DNA from: Amycolatopsis acidiphila
GTDB lineage: Bacteria; Actinomycetota; Actinomycetes; Mycobacteriales; Pseudonocardiaceae
Direction of reading: 5' to 3'
Length of the DNA: 64,000 nucleotides
NCBI RefSeq assembly: GCF_021391495.1
Contig: NZ_CP090063.1
Location: 124,001-188,000 of the forward strand
Shown here: one piece after another, positions 8,274 to 16,196 of the stretch
How positions within the stretch are numbered: position 1 is the first letter of the stretch
How the letters are laid out: every line of letters starts with the position of its first letter
Made by a program: the position numbers and the translations under genes
The notes under the pieces: model-generated
Seen by the model: the letters and a program-made list of their open reading frames with translations, nothing else
Database searches by the model: none
Told to the model about the DNA's origin: nothing

Positions 8274-8927
8274 GTGACGGAAGCCCAGGTCGAACAGCCT
8301 GTCGTGGTCGCGATTCGCGACGCGATCGTGCGCGGTGAGTTCGTGCCCAACCAGCGGCTGGTCGAAGCCGACCTGTCCGCCCAGTTCTCCGCCAGCCGCG
8401 CGAACGTCCGCGCCGCCCTCATCGAGCTCGCGAACGAGGGGCTCGTCGAGCGGGTGCAGAACCGCGGGGCCCGAGTGCGCGCCGTGTCGATCGAGGAGGC
8501 CGTCGAGATCTCCGAGGTGCGGATGATGCTGGAGGCGCTGTGCGCGGCGAAGGCGGCCGAGCGCATCACCGACGACGAGATCGCCGAGCTCGGGCAACTG
8601 GGCAAGGACATGCGCGACGCGGTCGCCCAGGGTGACGTCGTCGGCTACTCCGGGCTCAACCAGCGACTGCACCTGCGCGTGCGGCAGATCAGCGGGCAGC
8701 GAACCGCCGCGCAGCTGCTGGAACGGCTGCGCGGGCAGAGCGTGCGCCACCAGTTCCGGCTCGCGATGCGACCCGGCCGCCCCTCCGTCTCGCTGCCCGA
8801 GCACCTCGCCATCATCGACGGCATCTGCGCACACGACCCGGAAAAAGCGCAGGAGGCGGCCCGTGCCCACCTGGAGAGCGTGATCAAGGCGCTGCGCGAG
8901 GCGGACGTGGCCGCCAGTCGCCCTTGA
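8274..8927 (+). CDS. GntR-family transcriptional regulator, FCD domain
   Basis: A 217-residue repressor with an N-terminal winged helix (about residues 10-75; NQRLVEADLSAQFSASRANVR) and an all-helical FCD ligand-binding domain with the expected EVRMMLE and metal-binding His/Asp pattern. FCD regulators usually bind an organic acid and control its catabolism. A GTG at 8253 would add seven residues, but the GTG at 8274 has the better GAGGAG ribosome-binding site. It is divergent from the DUF1932 oxidoreductase and leads into a decayed catabolic and transport region, so its regulon here may be partly lost. Confidence 0.9.
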   Translation: MTEAQVEQPVVVAIRDAIVRGEFVPNQRLVEADLSAQFSASRANVRAALIELANEGLVERVQNRGARVRAVSIEEAVEISEVRMMLEALCAAKAAERITDDEIAELGQLGKDMRDAVAQGDVVGYSGLNQRLHLRVRQISGQRTAAQLLERLRGQSVRHQFRLAMRPGRPSVSLPEHLAIIDGICAHDPEKAQEAARAHLESVIKALREADVAASRP

Positions 8928-8962
8928 CCCTGTCGCCAAAGTAAACAATCTGGTCGGAGAAA

Positions 8963-9275
8963 ATGGCGCAAAGGAGCGACATGGCCGACCATCCGAAGCC
9001 CTCCGAGCACGGCCGCGAGCTCGTCCGGGGTGCCGAGCGCGCGGACTTCGTCCGCTGCACCCGGCGAAGGCGTACGGCGCATCGTCGTCGCGAGTTCACC
9101 TCGCAGCGCATCGGCGCGCGGCGACAGCAGGCACTCGCCGAGAAGGGCGTCCTGCTGGAGCAGATCGCTTGGTGGACAACGGTTTCACGGACGAGGAGGT
9201 CCGGTTGATGACTGTCCACAACAGCCGATGGCGGGTCGGCGCCGAACCGCTGGCCGACGCAACGGAGCGGCTCCG
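8963..9275 (+). pseudogene. Frameshifted remnant of an amidohydrolase-like gene
   Basis: No single frame gives a plausible protein, but conserved-looking pieces appear in successive frames: GVRRIVV (near 9066), EFTSQRIGARRQQALAEKG (near 9090-9150), and VDNGFTDEEVRLMTVHN (9173-9223), ending in a TGA at 9276-9278. In that order these resemble the C-terminal half of metal-dependent amidohydrolase-like proteins (DUF6282-like). At least two frameshifts and a lost N-terminal half are needed to explain it. The family name is tentative; decay is well supported. Confidence 0.55.
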
Positions 9276-9535
9276 ATGACCGCGGTGCTGACCGCGGACG
9301 CGGTCACCAAGCAGTTCGCCAAGGGCGACGCGGCGATCGTGGCGCTGCGGGAGTTCTCGGTGGAGATCTCCGAAGGCAGCTTCGTCACCGTCCTCGGCCG
9401 CAGTGGCTGCGGGAAGTCCACGCTGCGGGGGTGTTCGCGACGCTGGTCGTGCTGAGCGTCGTCGCCGGGATCCTCAACGTGTTCGTCGGCCTGATCGGGC
9501 GGCGCGTGAACCGGTGGAAGCCGCTCCATGACTGA
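9276..9535 (+). pseudogene. ABC transporter remnant: ATPase start joined to permease end
   Basis: An ATG at 9276 begins a normal nitrate/sulfonate/taurine-type ABC ATPase (SsuB/TauB-like), with about 50 residues up to Walker A GRSGCGKSTL. The sequence then breaks. From about 9431, in another frame, it reads the last 35 or so residues of an ABC permease (ATLVVLSVVAGILNVFVGLI), ending with a TGA at 9533-9535. Everything between, roughly 200 ATPase residues and 220 permease residues, is missing. The permease end overlaps the start of the next gene by 8 bases, as in an intact operon, so this looks like one internal deletion of an ATPase-permease-binding-protein operon. Confidence 0.8.
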
Positions 9536-10535
9536 CCGCCGGAGCGTGCTGAAAGCGCTTGCCGCGGCGCCGCTGCTGTTCGCCGCGGGCTGTGCGACCC
9601 GCGAGTCGACCACGCCGGCGGGCGTGCTCAACATCGGGCAGATCAGCGACTCGGTCGCCTTCCTGCCGTTGTTCATCGCCGAGAAACAGGGCTACTTCAA
9701 GGCCGCGGGCATCACGCTCGGCGAGCGGCCGCGGCTGGGCACCGGGGCGAAGGTGGCCGCGGCGCTCAAGTCGGGCAGCGTCGACCTCGGCGCCGGGGTG
9801 ATCACCGACGCGTTCAACCTCGCCAAGATCGACGACGGCACCCGGCTCGTGACGAGCCTGGTCACCGAGTACTACGTGGACGTCGTCGTCCCGCCGTCGT
9901 TCCCCGAACCGGCCTCGCTGAACGAGAAGATCCAGGCGCTGGTGGGCAGGAAGATCGGCATCACCGGTCCCGGCAGCGGCACCGAGGCGCTGGTGGACTA
10001 CCTGTTCAGCAGCATCGGCCGCAACGCCGCGACCGATTCGACGCTGGTGAACCTGGGCAGCGCGACCACGTCCGCGATCGGCGCGATGAAGACGAACCGG
10101 GTGGACGCGCTCGCGTTCTTCCAGCCCATCGCCCAGCAGGCCGCGGCGGCGAACGTGGGCAGGACGTACATCTCCCCGGCGCGCGGTGACGTGCCGAGCC
10201 TGCGTGGCGCGTTGCACGGCGTCGTGTTCAGCACGCGGAAGCTGCTCGACCGCAAGCAGGAGGAGCTGGCCGCGTTCCAGCGCGCGATGACCAGGGCGCT
10301 CGCGGACATCCACGGCGCGCCCGCGCAGGCCCGGTCGCTGCTGGGCCAGTACCTCAAGGGCACGGACGCGAAGGCGCTCGACGCACTGATGCCGATCCTG
10401 CCGCGGGAAGTACCGGCGACACCGCAGGTGCAGCGCGGTTCCTTCGAGACCGCACGGAAGTTTCATCTGGACAGTGGGCTGGTGAAGAAGGCACCGTCGT
10501 ACGAAGCCGTTTTGTACAACCAGCCTGGGGTGTAG
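9528..10535 (+). CDS. ABC transporter substrate-binding lipoprotein (NMT1/SsuA-like)
   Basis: A 335-residue exported protein with a lipoprotein signal (LLFAAGC, Cys about residue 23) after twin arginines near the N-terminus. The body begins with the NMT1/SsuA/THI5 pattern (SVAFLPLFIAEKQGYFKAAGI) and carries a conserved GPGSGTEA loop. Relatives bind nitrate, sulfonates or pyrimidine precursors; the ligand here is unknown. It is full length, but its ATPase and permease are deleted just upstream, so it is an orphan unless it borrows another transporter. Confidence 0.9.
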   Translation: MTDRRSVLKALAAAPLLFAAGCATRESTTPAGVLNIGQISDSVAFLPLFIAEKQGYFKAAGITLGERPRLGTGAKVAAALKSGSVDLGAGVITDAFNLAKIDDGTRLVTSLVTEYYVDVVVPPSFPEPASLNEKIQALVGRKIGITGPGSGTEALVDYLFSSIGRNAATDSTLVNLGSATTSAIGAMKTNRVDALAFFQPIAQQAAAANVGRTYISPARGDVPSLRGALHGVVFSTRKLLDRKQEELAAFQRAMTRALADIHGAPAQARSLLGQYLKGTDAKALDALMPILPREVPATPQVQRGSFETARKFHLDSGLVKKAPSYEAVLYNQPGV

Positions 10536-10561
10536 CAAGCCGCGCGAAGGAGGTCGTCGGC

Positions 10562-11050
10562 TCAGGCGGTTACGCCCTCGACCGTCTGCAGAACTGTCCC
10601 GAGTAGACCGGCCAATGCGGACCGGTCCGCTTCGGACAGGTTCTCGAGCGCGGCACGCTCGGCCTTGAGCTGGCTGGGCAGCAGCTCGTCGATGAGGGCC
10701 ACGCCCTTGTCGGTCAGCCGCACCTGCACCACGCGGCGGTCGCGCTCGCTCGCGGCCCGCGAGACCAGGCCCATCCGGGCCAGCCGGTCGAGCCGTTTGG
10801 TGATGGCCGCGCCCGAGGACAGCATCTCGCGGCTGATCTGGCCGGGGTTGAGCACGCCGTTGCGGCGCAGCGCGCACAGCACGTCGAACTCGGCCCTGGT
10901 CAGCTCGTGCCCGGCCAGCAGATCGTCGGTGTCGCGGCGGATCAGGGACGCGAGCCGCAGCACGCGCCCGATCACGGCCATCCCGGAGGTGTCCAGCTCA
11001 GGGCGTACCTCCCCCCACTGCCGCCGCGCTCTGTCGATGAGATCACTCAC
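10562..11050 (-). CDS. MarR-family transcriptional regulator
   Basis: A 162-residue regulator with the MarR winged helix: LTRAEFDVLCALRRNG, the recognition region SGAAITKRLDRLARMGLV, and a wing with the RDRRVVQVRLTDKG signature. The GTG at 11050 starts just before the helical N-terminus with a GGAG upstream. The frame stays open further upstream, but the extra sequence is arginine- and proline-rich and not MarR-like. About 240 bases without a recognisable feature separate it from the response regulator. Its target is unknown. Confidence 0.88.
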   Translation of the reverse strand: MSDLIDRARRQWGEVRPELDTSGMAVIGRVLRLASLIRRDTDDLLAGHELTRAEFDVLCALRRNGVLNPGQISREMLSSGAAITKRLDRLARMGLVSRAASERDRRVVQVRLTDKGVALIDELLPSQLKAERAALENLSEADRSALAGLLGTVLQTVEGVTA

Positions 11051-11294
11051 CGGAATGCTCCTTCGCACCGAATCTTCCACTCGTGAAATACGTCGATCGT
11101 CACGACCTCCGCCGCGCGCTCGCCCCACGTGGTGGGTGGCGGCTGCGCCCGGTGACGGGGCCTGCCGGGATATCGGCGCCTGCCGAGCCATGACCGGGCG
11201 AAGATAGTCCTGGCCGTCGTGGTGCTCGCAGGGCATACCGCTTTGGCACCCGCCGCGGGCAATCGTCCGGCCCCGGCTCGCCGCCGCGTGCGCG

Positions 11295-11921
11295 CTACTT
11301 GCCGCGCCGCGCCACCCACGCCGCGGCCTGCGTGCGGCGCTGCATGCCGAGCTTGGCGAGCACGGAGGTCACGTAGTTCTTGACCGTCTTCTCGGCGAGG
11401 AACAGCCGTTCCGCGATCTCCCGGTTGGACAGTCCGTCCCCGATCAGCTCCAGCACGCTGCGCTCGCGCTCGGTCAGCTGGTCGAGCTCGTCCTCCCGCG
11501 GGTGACGCAGCTTGTCGAGCACGTGTGCGGTGGTCAGCGGGTCGAGCAGGGAGCGCCCGGCCGCGACCTCGCGGACCGCGTTGACCACGTCCTGGCCGCG
11601 GACCTGCTTGAGCAGGTAACCCGCGGCGCCGGCCATGATCGCGCCGACCATGGCCTCCTCGTCGTCGAACGCCGTGAGCACGAGGCACTGCGGCGGGTTC
11701 GGCTTCGAGCGCAGCTCCCGGCACAGGGACACGCCGTCGCCGTCACCGAGGCGCACGTCGACCACCGCGACGTCGGGCTCGACGTGCATCGCGACGGCGA
11801 GCGCCTCGTCGGCGCTGCTCGCCTCGGCGACGACCTCGATGTCCGGCTCGTCGCTCAGCAGCTCACGCAGGCCGCGCCGCACCACTTCGTGATCGTCGAC
11901 GAGCAGCACCTCGATGGCCAT
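11295..11921 (-). CDS. NarL/FixJ-type response regulator (DosR/DevR-like)
   Basis: A 208-residue regulator with a receiver domain (acidic pair Asp9-Asp10, phospho-acceptor Asp55 in VVDVRL, and a conserved lysine in YLLKQ) and a C-terminal LuxR-type helix-turn-helix (LTERERSVLELIGDGLSNREIAERL, then EKTVKNYVTSVLAKLGM). Length and motifs match DosR/DevR. It has no kinase next to it; the only kinase in the window is the GAF kinase coupled to cyd. DosR-type boxes upstream of cydA suggest it may control cyd. The esterase behind it lies nine bases away on the same strand. Confidence 0.9.
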   Translation of the reverse strand: MAIEVLLVDDHEVVRRGLRELLSDEPDIEVVAEASSADEALAVAMHVEPDVAVVDVRLGDGDGVSLCRELRSKPNPPQCLVLTAFDDEEAMVGAIMAGAAGYLLKQVRGQDVVNAVREVAAGRSLLDPLTTAHVLDKLRHPREDELDQLTERERSVLELIGDGLSNREIAERLFLAEKTVKNYVTSVLAKLGMQRRTQAAAWVARRGK

Positions 11922-11930
11922 ACCACGAGG

Positions 11931-13316
11931 TTATCCCGCCCAGATCCGCCGTGACGCGCCTTCGGGATCGGACTCCACGGAGATCTGCGCGTCCCACCTG
12001 CGGGCCAGGCGCTCGCCCGGCTCGTACTCCGGCCAGCCCGGGTCACCGCTGGTGGCGAAGGTGGTCCAGGCCTTGCGCATCTCCTCCGAGATCAGCCGCG
12101 CCTCCGGCGGCACCGTGCCGCCGAGCACCATCGTGGCGAGCTCACCGTCGAAGTTGCCGAAGGTCAGCGGCACGTCGAGGGCGTGGCAGCAGCGCAGGAA
12201 GCCGCCGAACGCCGGGCTCGGCCAGGTCAGCTCGTAGAGCCAGCTACGGCCGGGGTGGTCCTGGGCGCACCAGGTCGTGGGTATCCGGAAGATGGAGTCG
12301 GACATGATCAGCACGTACAGATCCGGGTCGGACAGGTCCGGGTACGCCGCGCGGTAGGCGTCGATCGAGGTGCCGATCGCGGCTGCCGTCGCCGCGGGGT
12401 CCTTGGTGCTCAGGTCCTCGTTTGCGGCGAACAGGCGGTACTCGTCGCGGTTGAACCCGGCGAGGAGATCCACCTCCTTGCGCAGCCCGCGCCACGGCAC
12501 GTCGGTGACCAGCTCGCCGTCGACGACCGGGCCGTACGGCGTGATCGTGCTCGGCGTCGACTGCACGCCGTGGATCGCCTCGGACGGCAGCTCGCCGAAC
12601 GCCTCGGCCGTGAGCGGCACACCGAGCGCGGCGGCGATCCGCTCGCCCGTGGCCCGCGCGGTGGCCTCCTGCTGGAAGCCGCCGGCGATGCTCTGCCCGA
12701 TCGCACGGCGGAACAGCCCGCGCCCGGCCTCGGCCGCGGTGAGCGCCGCCACCGCGGTCGCCCCCGCGGACTCGCCGAAGATCGTCACGTTGTCCGGGTC
12801 GCCACCGAAGCTCGCGATGTTCTCCTGGACCCAGCGCAGCGCGGCCAGCTGGTCGAGGAAGGCGCGGTTCTGCGGCTGGTCCGGCAGCCAGCCGAAGCCC
12901 TCGAAGCCGACGCGGTAGTTCATCGACACGATGACCAGGCCGCCGCGGGCGAGGTTCGCGCCGTCGTACTCGGGCTGGCGGGAGGTGCCGACGAGGAAGG
13001 CACCGCCGTAGATCCAGACCATCACCGGCAGGCCGCTCGCACCGGGGTCGGGCGTCCAGACGTTGACGGTCAGCGATTCGCTGTCGTCGGCCGGATTCCA
13101 CGACGACGGGACACCGGGCAGGAGCGTGCCCTGCGGGGTGTCGGCGCTGTAGCGGCTCGCATCGCGCTCGCCGTCCCACGGTTCCGCCGGTTGCGGCGGC
13201 TGGAACCGCCGGACGCCGTCGAGCGGTGCTGCGTAGGGAATGCCCTTGAAGGAGCTGACGCCGTCAGCCGACCTGCCACGCACCGCACCGCGCGTGGTCT
13301 GCACGAGAGGATCCAC
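11931..13316 (-). CDS. Type B carboxylesterase
   Basis: A 461-residue alpha/beta-hydrolase of the carboxylesterase/para-nitrobenzyl esterase family. It has the N-terminal GIPYAAP motif, the oxyanion strand VWIYGGAF and the nucleophile elbow GESAGA (Ser183). A conserved His lies in CHALDVPLTFGNF near residue 380, followed by the usual C-terminal segment. No signal peptide is seen, so it is probably cytoplasmic. The GTG start at 13316 precedes the typical N-terminus (TTRGAVRGR). It may be co-transcribed with the response regulator. Confidence 0.92.
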   Translation of the reverse strand: MDPLVQTTRGAVRGRSADGVSSFKGIPYAAPLDGVRRFQPPQPAEPWDGERDASRYSADTPQGTLLPGVPSSWNPADDSESLTVNVWTPDPGASGLPVMVWIYGGAFLVGTSRQPEYDGANLARGGLVIVSMNYRVGFEGFGWLPDQPQNRAFLDQLAALRWVQENIASFGGDPDNVTIFGESAGATAVAALTAAEAGRGLFRRAIGQSIAGGFQQEATARATGERIAAALGVPLTAEAFGELPSEAIHGVQSTPSTITPYGPVVDGELVTDVPWRGLRKEVDLLAGFNRDEYRLFAANEDLSTKDPAATAAAIGTSIDAYRAAYPDLSDPDLYVLIMSDSIFRIPTTWCAQDHPGRSWLYELTWPSPAFGGFLRCCHALDVPLTFGNFDGELATMVLGGTVPPEARLISEEMRKAWTTFATSGDPGWPEYEPGERLARRWDAQISVESDPEGASRRIWAG

Positions 13317-13362
13317 GCCTCATGGAATACCAGAATCCGGTTCTGGCCGATAGCTCTGCGCG

Positions 13363-14112
13363 TCATTTCTCGCAGGCGATGCCGTCGCCGTCGCGGTCGA
13401 GCTTGCGGCTGTAGCCGGGTTCGCCGCGGTGGATCGGTGCCGCGTGCGCGGCCCGCACCTCCGTGCAGTTGGCGTAGTAGACGTCCACGTCTTCGGTGCT
13501 GGCGGGAGGGGCTTTCTCGTGCGTGGTCGGGTCCGGCACGGTCACCTTCTCGACGGGCGCCGGTGTCTGGGTGGTGATCACGATCGGTGCGTCGATGTTT
13601 CCGTGGCACGGTGGGCCCCAGAGCCCCGTTCCGGCCGCCCGGGCCGACGTCTCCGCCGCCTGCAGCGCCGGGCCGTAGGTGGTCGAGAGCGCGTCGGCGA
13701 GGTATTTCGCGTGGCCGCCCTGGACGGCGGCCGTGGAATAGCTCGTCCCGTCGGAAAGGGTGATCATCGCGAGTGTGTCGAGCGTTTTCACGGTGACCTG
13801 TTTTCCGGTCAGAAAGGCACTCGCCCAGCTCGCCGTTTCCGCTCCGTAGCAGTTCGCGCCGACGGGCATCGCCATTCCGGCCGCCCGCACGCTCGTCCGT
13901 TCCCCGCTCGCGTCGGTCAGTTCCAAGGTGGTGCCATCGACGCTGGTCACCGTGTATGTGGGGACCGGAGGAGTGCTGGTCGTCGGACCCGCGGCGGTGG
14001 TCGCCCCGGTTGGTGCCGGCGACTGCCTGCCGAAGATCGCGCCGAGGACGAACAGCACCCCGAAAACACCCAGAGTGACCTTCAACCAGGTGGGTACGCG
14101 TCTTTTCAGCAC
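13363..14112 (-). CDS. Exported SNase-like protein with excalibur domain, catalytic site degenerate
   Basis: A 249-residue protein with an N-terminal membrane anchor (about residues 9-28), a low-complexity Thr/Pro linker, a staphylococcal-nuclease-like domain (about 50-170) and a C-terminal excalibur calcium-binding motif (DRDGDGIACE). Active SNases have a DAPE-type motif and a second Arg in an RYGR segment. Here the equivalent of AGIDAPE reads AGMAMPV, and the RYGR arginine is missing. The CYG and GLW landmarks remain, so the fold is recognisable but nuclease activity is unlikely. Outside the cell it might bind calcium or a wall polymer. Confidence 0.8.
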   Translation of the reverse strand: MLKRRVPTWLKVTLGVFGVLFVLGAIFGRQSPAPTGATTAAGPTTSTPPVPTYTVTSVDGTTLELTDASGERTSVRAAGMAMPVGANCYGAETASWASAFLTGKQVTVKTLDTLAMITLSDGTSYSTAAVQGGHAKYLADALSTTYGPALQAAETSARAAGTGLWGPPCHGNIDAPIVITTQTPAPVEKVTVPDPTTHEKAPPASTEDVDVYYANCTEVRAAHAAPIHRGEPGYSRKLDRDGDGIACEK

Positions 14113-14176
14113 GTGAGCTATTCGCTCCCCGGCTGAGCTCCGTTACGTTTTCGGGGCGACCGGCGATTAGCGGTCG

Positions 14177-15682
14177 ATGACTTCTTTCGGCACCCTGCGG
14201 CTGGCCCGCGACGGCCGGTTCCCGGCGACGGCCACGGACTTCACCGCGCTCGATTTCCGGACCACCGGCCTGCGCCCTGGGCACGTGGTCGAACTCGCGG
14301 CCGTGCGGGCCCGCGCGGACGGCACCGTGCTCACCGAGTTCGCGACGCTGGTCGACCCGGGACGCCAGGTCGAACCGGGACCGGCGACGCTGCACCGCAT
14401 CAGCCGGCGCGACCTCGACAACGCGCCGGAGTTCGGCGAGGTCCTCGGGGACCTGCTGGACCTGTGCCGCGGCAGCGTCCTGGTCGCGCACAACCTGCCG
14501 TTCGCGCTGGAGTTCCTGGCCGCGGAGCTGGCCCGGCTGAACGTGCGGCTGCCACCGCTTCCCGTGGTCGGCACGCTCGATGCCGCGCGCCAGGCGCTGC
14601 ACCTGCCCAACGCGCAGCTGGCAACGGTCGCGGACGCGCTCGGGATCGGGGAGTTCCCCGGGCACCTGGCGCTGGCCAACGCCAGGACGGTGGCCTGCGT
14701 CGTGTCGTCGCTCGTGACGACGCACCGGCTCGCGTTCACCGACCCGCCGCGGCTGCCGCAGCTGCCGCGGTTCACCTCCGGTGGACGGGTGCTGACCCGG
14801 CCGGTCGAGGATCCGGCGGAACGCTCGTGGCTGGCGGAACTGGTCGAGCGGGTGCGGGTCGGCGACGGCGGCGACCCGTTGCACGAGGCCTACCGCGAGC
14901 TGCTCAAGGCGGCGATCTCGGACCAGTACGTCTCGCCGGACGAGGCGCACGAGCTGGCCTCGCTCGCCGCGGCGGCCGGGATCGCCGTCCGCCGGACGCA
15001 CCTGGACTTCGTGACGGCGATGCGCGAGGTGGCGGCGGACGACGGCGTCATCACCGAGGTCGAGGCCCACGACCTGACCCGCGTCGCGACGGCGCTCGGG
15101 GTGCCCGAAGTGGCGCGTGACCTGCGCACCGCCGAGCGGCTGCGAACGCCGATGCGGGTGCTGGTGCTGGGCGAGACGCGGGCGGCGGACGCCCTGCGCG
15201 CGGCGGTGCTCGCCGCCGGGATCCAGCTCGCGAAGAACCTCACCGCGTCGGTCTCGCACCTGGCCATCGCGGACGACGTGCCCCGCCAGGACCCCCGGCT
15301 CGGCCGGGCGCGCGAGCGGGGCATCGTGGTACTGGACATCACGACGGCGTGGACCGTCCTCGGCCTGCTCGAGCCGCCCCCGACGCCGTTCAGCGCCCCC
15401 GTGTCCGTGCGCGCCGCCACCCCGCCGGCACCGACTGCCCCGCCCGCCTTCGCACCGACGGCACGGCTCGCCCCGGTTGCCCCGCCGCCCCGGAGCCCGG
15501 CCACGCCGGCGCGTCAGCTCTGGGCCGCCCGCGCCCTCATGGCGGCGGGCCTGGTCGTGATGCTGTTCTCGATCCTCGCCCTCTTCGGCGGTGCCCCCTT
15601 CGCCGGCGGCCTGGTCCTGGCGGTGTTCGGCGTCGGTGCCCTCTGCGCGGGCTGGTACCTGGCCGACCCGGCCCCGAACTAG
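14177..15682 (+). CDS. Membrane-anchored exonuclease-like/BRCT-like protein, catalytically degenerate
   Basis: A 501-residue multidomain protein. Residues 15-185 match the DEDDh exonuclease (DnaQ epsilon) layout, but the active site is altered. The first motif reads LDFRTTG (Asp26 kept, Glu replaced by Arg28). The second reads AHNLPFALEF (expected Asp replaced by Ala110). The last keeps His163 but has Asn168 where Asp is expected. A helical TerB-like segment (about 245-310) and a BRCT-like domain (about 330-395) follow, then a Pro/Ala linker and two C-terminal membrane helices (about 450-495). Intact relatives are DNA-processing proteins; this one may bind nucleic acid ends or act as a scaffold at the membrane. 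Confidence 0.78.
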   Translation: MTSFGTLRLARDGRFPATATDFTALDFRTTGLRPGHVVELAAVRARADGTVLTEFATLVDPGRQVEPGPATLHRISRRDLDNAPEFGEVLGDLLDLCRGSVLVAHNLPFALEFLAAELARLNVRLPPLPVVGTLDAARQALHLPNAQLATVADALGIGEFPGHLALANARTVACVVSSLVTTHRLAFTDPPRLPQLPRFTSGGRVLTRPVEDPAERSWLAELVERVRVGDGGDPLHEAYRELLKAAISDQYVSPDEAHELASLAAAAGIAVRRTHLDFVTAMREVAADDGVITEVEAHDLTRVATALGVPEVARDLRTAERLRTPMRVLVLGETRAADALRAAVLAAGIQLAKNLTASVSHLAIADDVPRQDPRLGRARERGIVVLDITTAWTVLGLLEPPPTPFSAPVSVRAATPPAPTAPPAFAPTARLAPVAPPPRSPATPARQLWAARALMAAGLVVMLFSILALFGGAPFAGGLVLAVFGVGALCAGWYLADPAPN

Positions 15683-15784
15683 CTGGTCAGCCGACCTGTG
15701 CCGGTTTTGTGTGACGAGTATGGCTCGTGTGAGGTGCGCGTACTCCATCCGTGCGCCACGAACGCATGCGGTATCACTGTGTGT

Positions 15785-16117
15785 ATGTCGCCGATCCCCG
15801 AGCTCCAGCAACGGCAGATCGATCGTTGGTGTGAACGGCGTGTTCCGGCGGACAAGCGGATCATGTCCCGCTGGCGCGGACGCATGGTGACCCTCGTCGA
15901 GAAGCGACCGGACTGGTCCGGTGCCGCCCTCGAGGAGCGGGCGTTCGCACAGCTGCGCTACGGCGTCGACGGCATGTGGACCCTCTACTACTGGTCCGAG
16001 GACCTCGGCCGGTGGCGCAAGTATCCGCAAAGCGTCCGCGAGAACTCGCCGGTGCAGCTGCTGGCCGCCATCGACCGCAGTGCCTCCGACGGATACTTCT
16101 TCACCTTGCAGACCTGA
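15785..16117 (+). CDS. DUF3024 family protein
   Basis: A 110-residue protein matching the DUF3024 pattern: an N-terminal IDRWCERRVP segment, a central VTLVEKRPDW motif, and a WTLYYWSEDLGRWRKY segment near residue 70. The function of the family is unknown. The frame is open upstream to 15698, but the ATG at 15785 starts directly before the conserved part. It lies just before the A1-B1-A2-B2 module, with 79 bases between. Confidence 0.75.
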   Translation: MSPIPELQQRQIDRWCERRVPADKRIMSRWRGRMVTLVEKRPDWSGAALEERAFAQLRYGVDGMWTLYYWSEDLGRWRKYPQSVRENSPVQLLAAIDRSASDGYFFTLQT

Positions 16118-16196
16118 CCGAGCGTGGCCGCCACCTGCATAAAGACAACGCTCATGGGTGACGGTGCCACCCCTTCGGGTCGGGCAGGATAGGCGC

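Noticed and set aside
8963..9208. An 81-codon ORF before the ABC remnant as a real small gene.
   Set aside because: It is Arg-rich and only one part of it matches the conserved fragments; those continue in other frames, as in a pseudogene.
11051..11294. A small gene in the spacer between the MarR and response-regulator genes.
   Set aside because: The open frames there are Arg/Pro-rich without a ribosome-binding site; I see nothing supported in these 244 bases.
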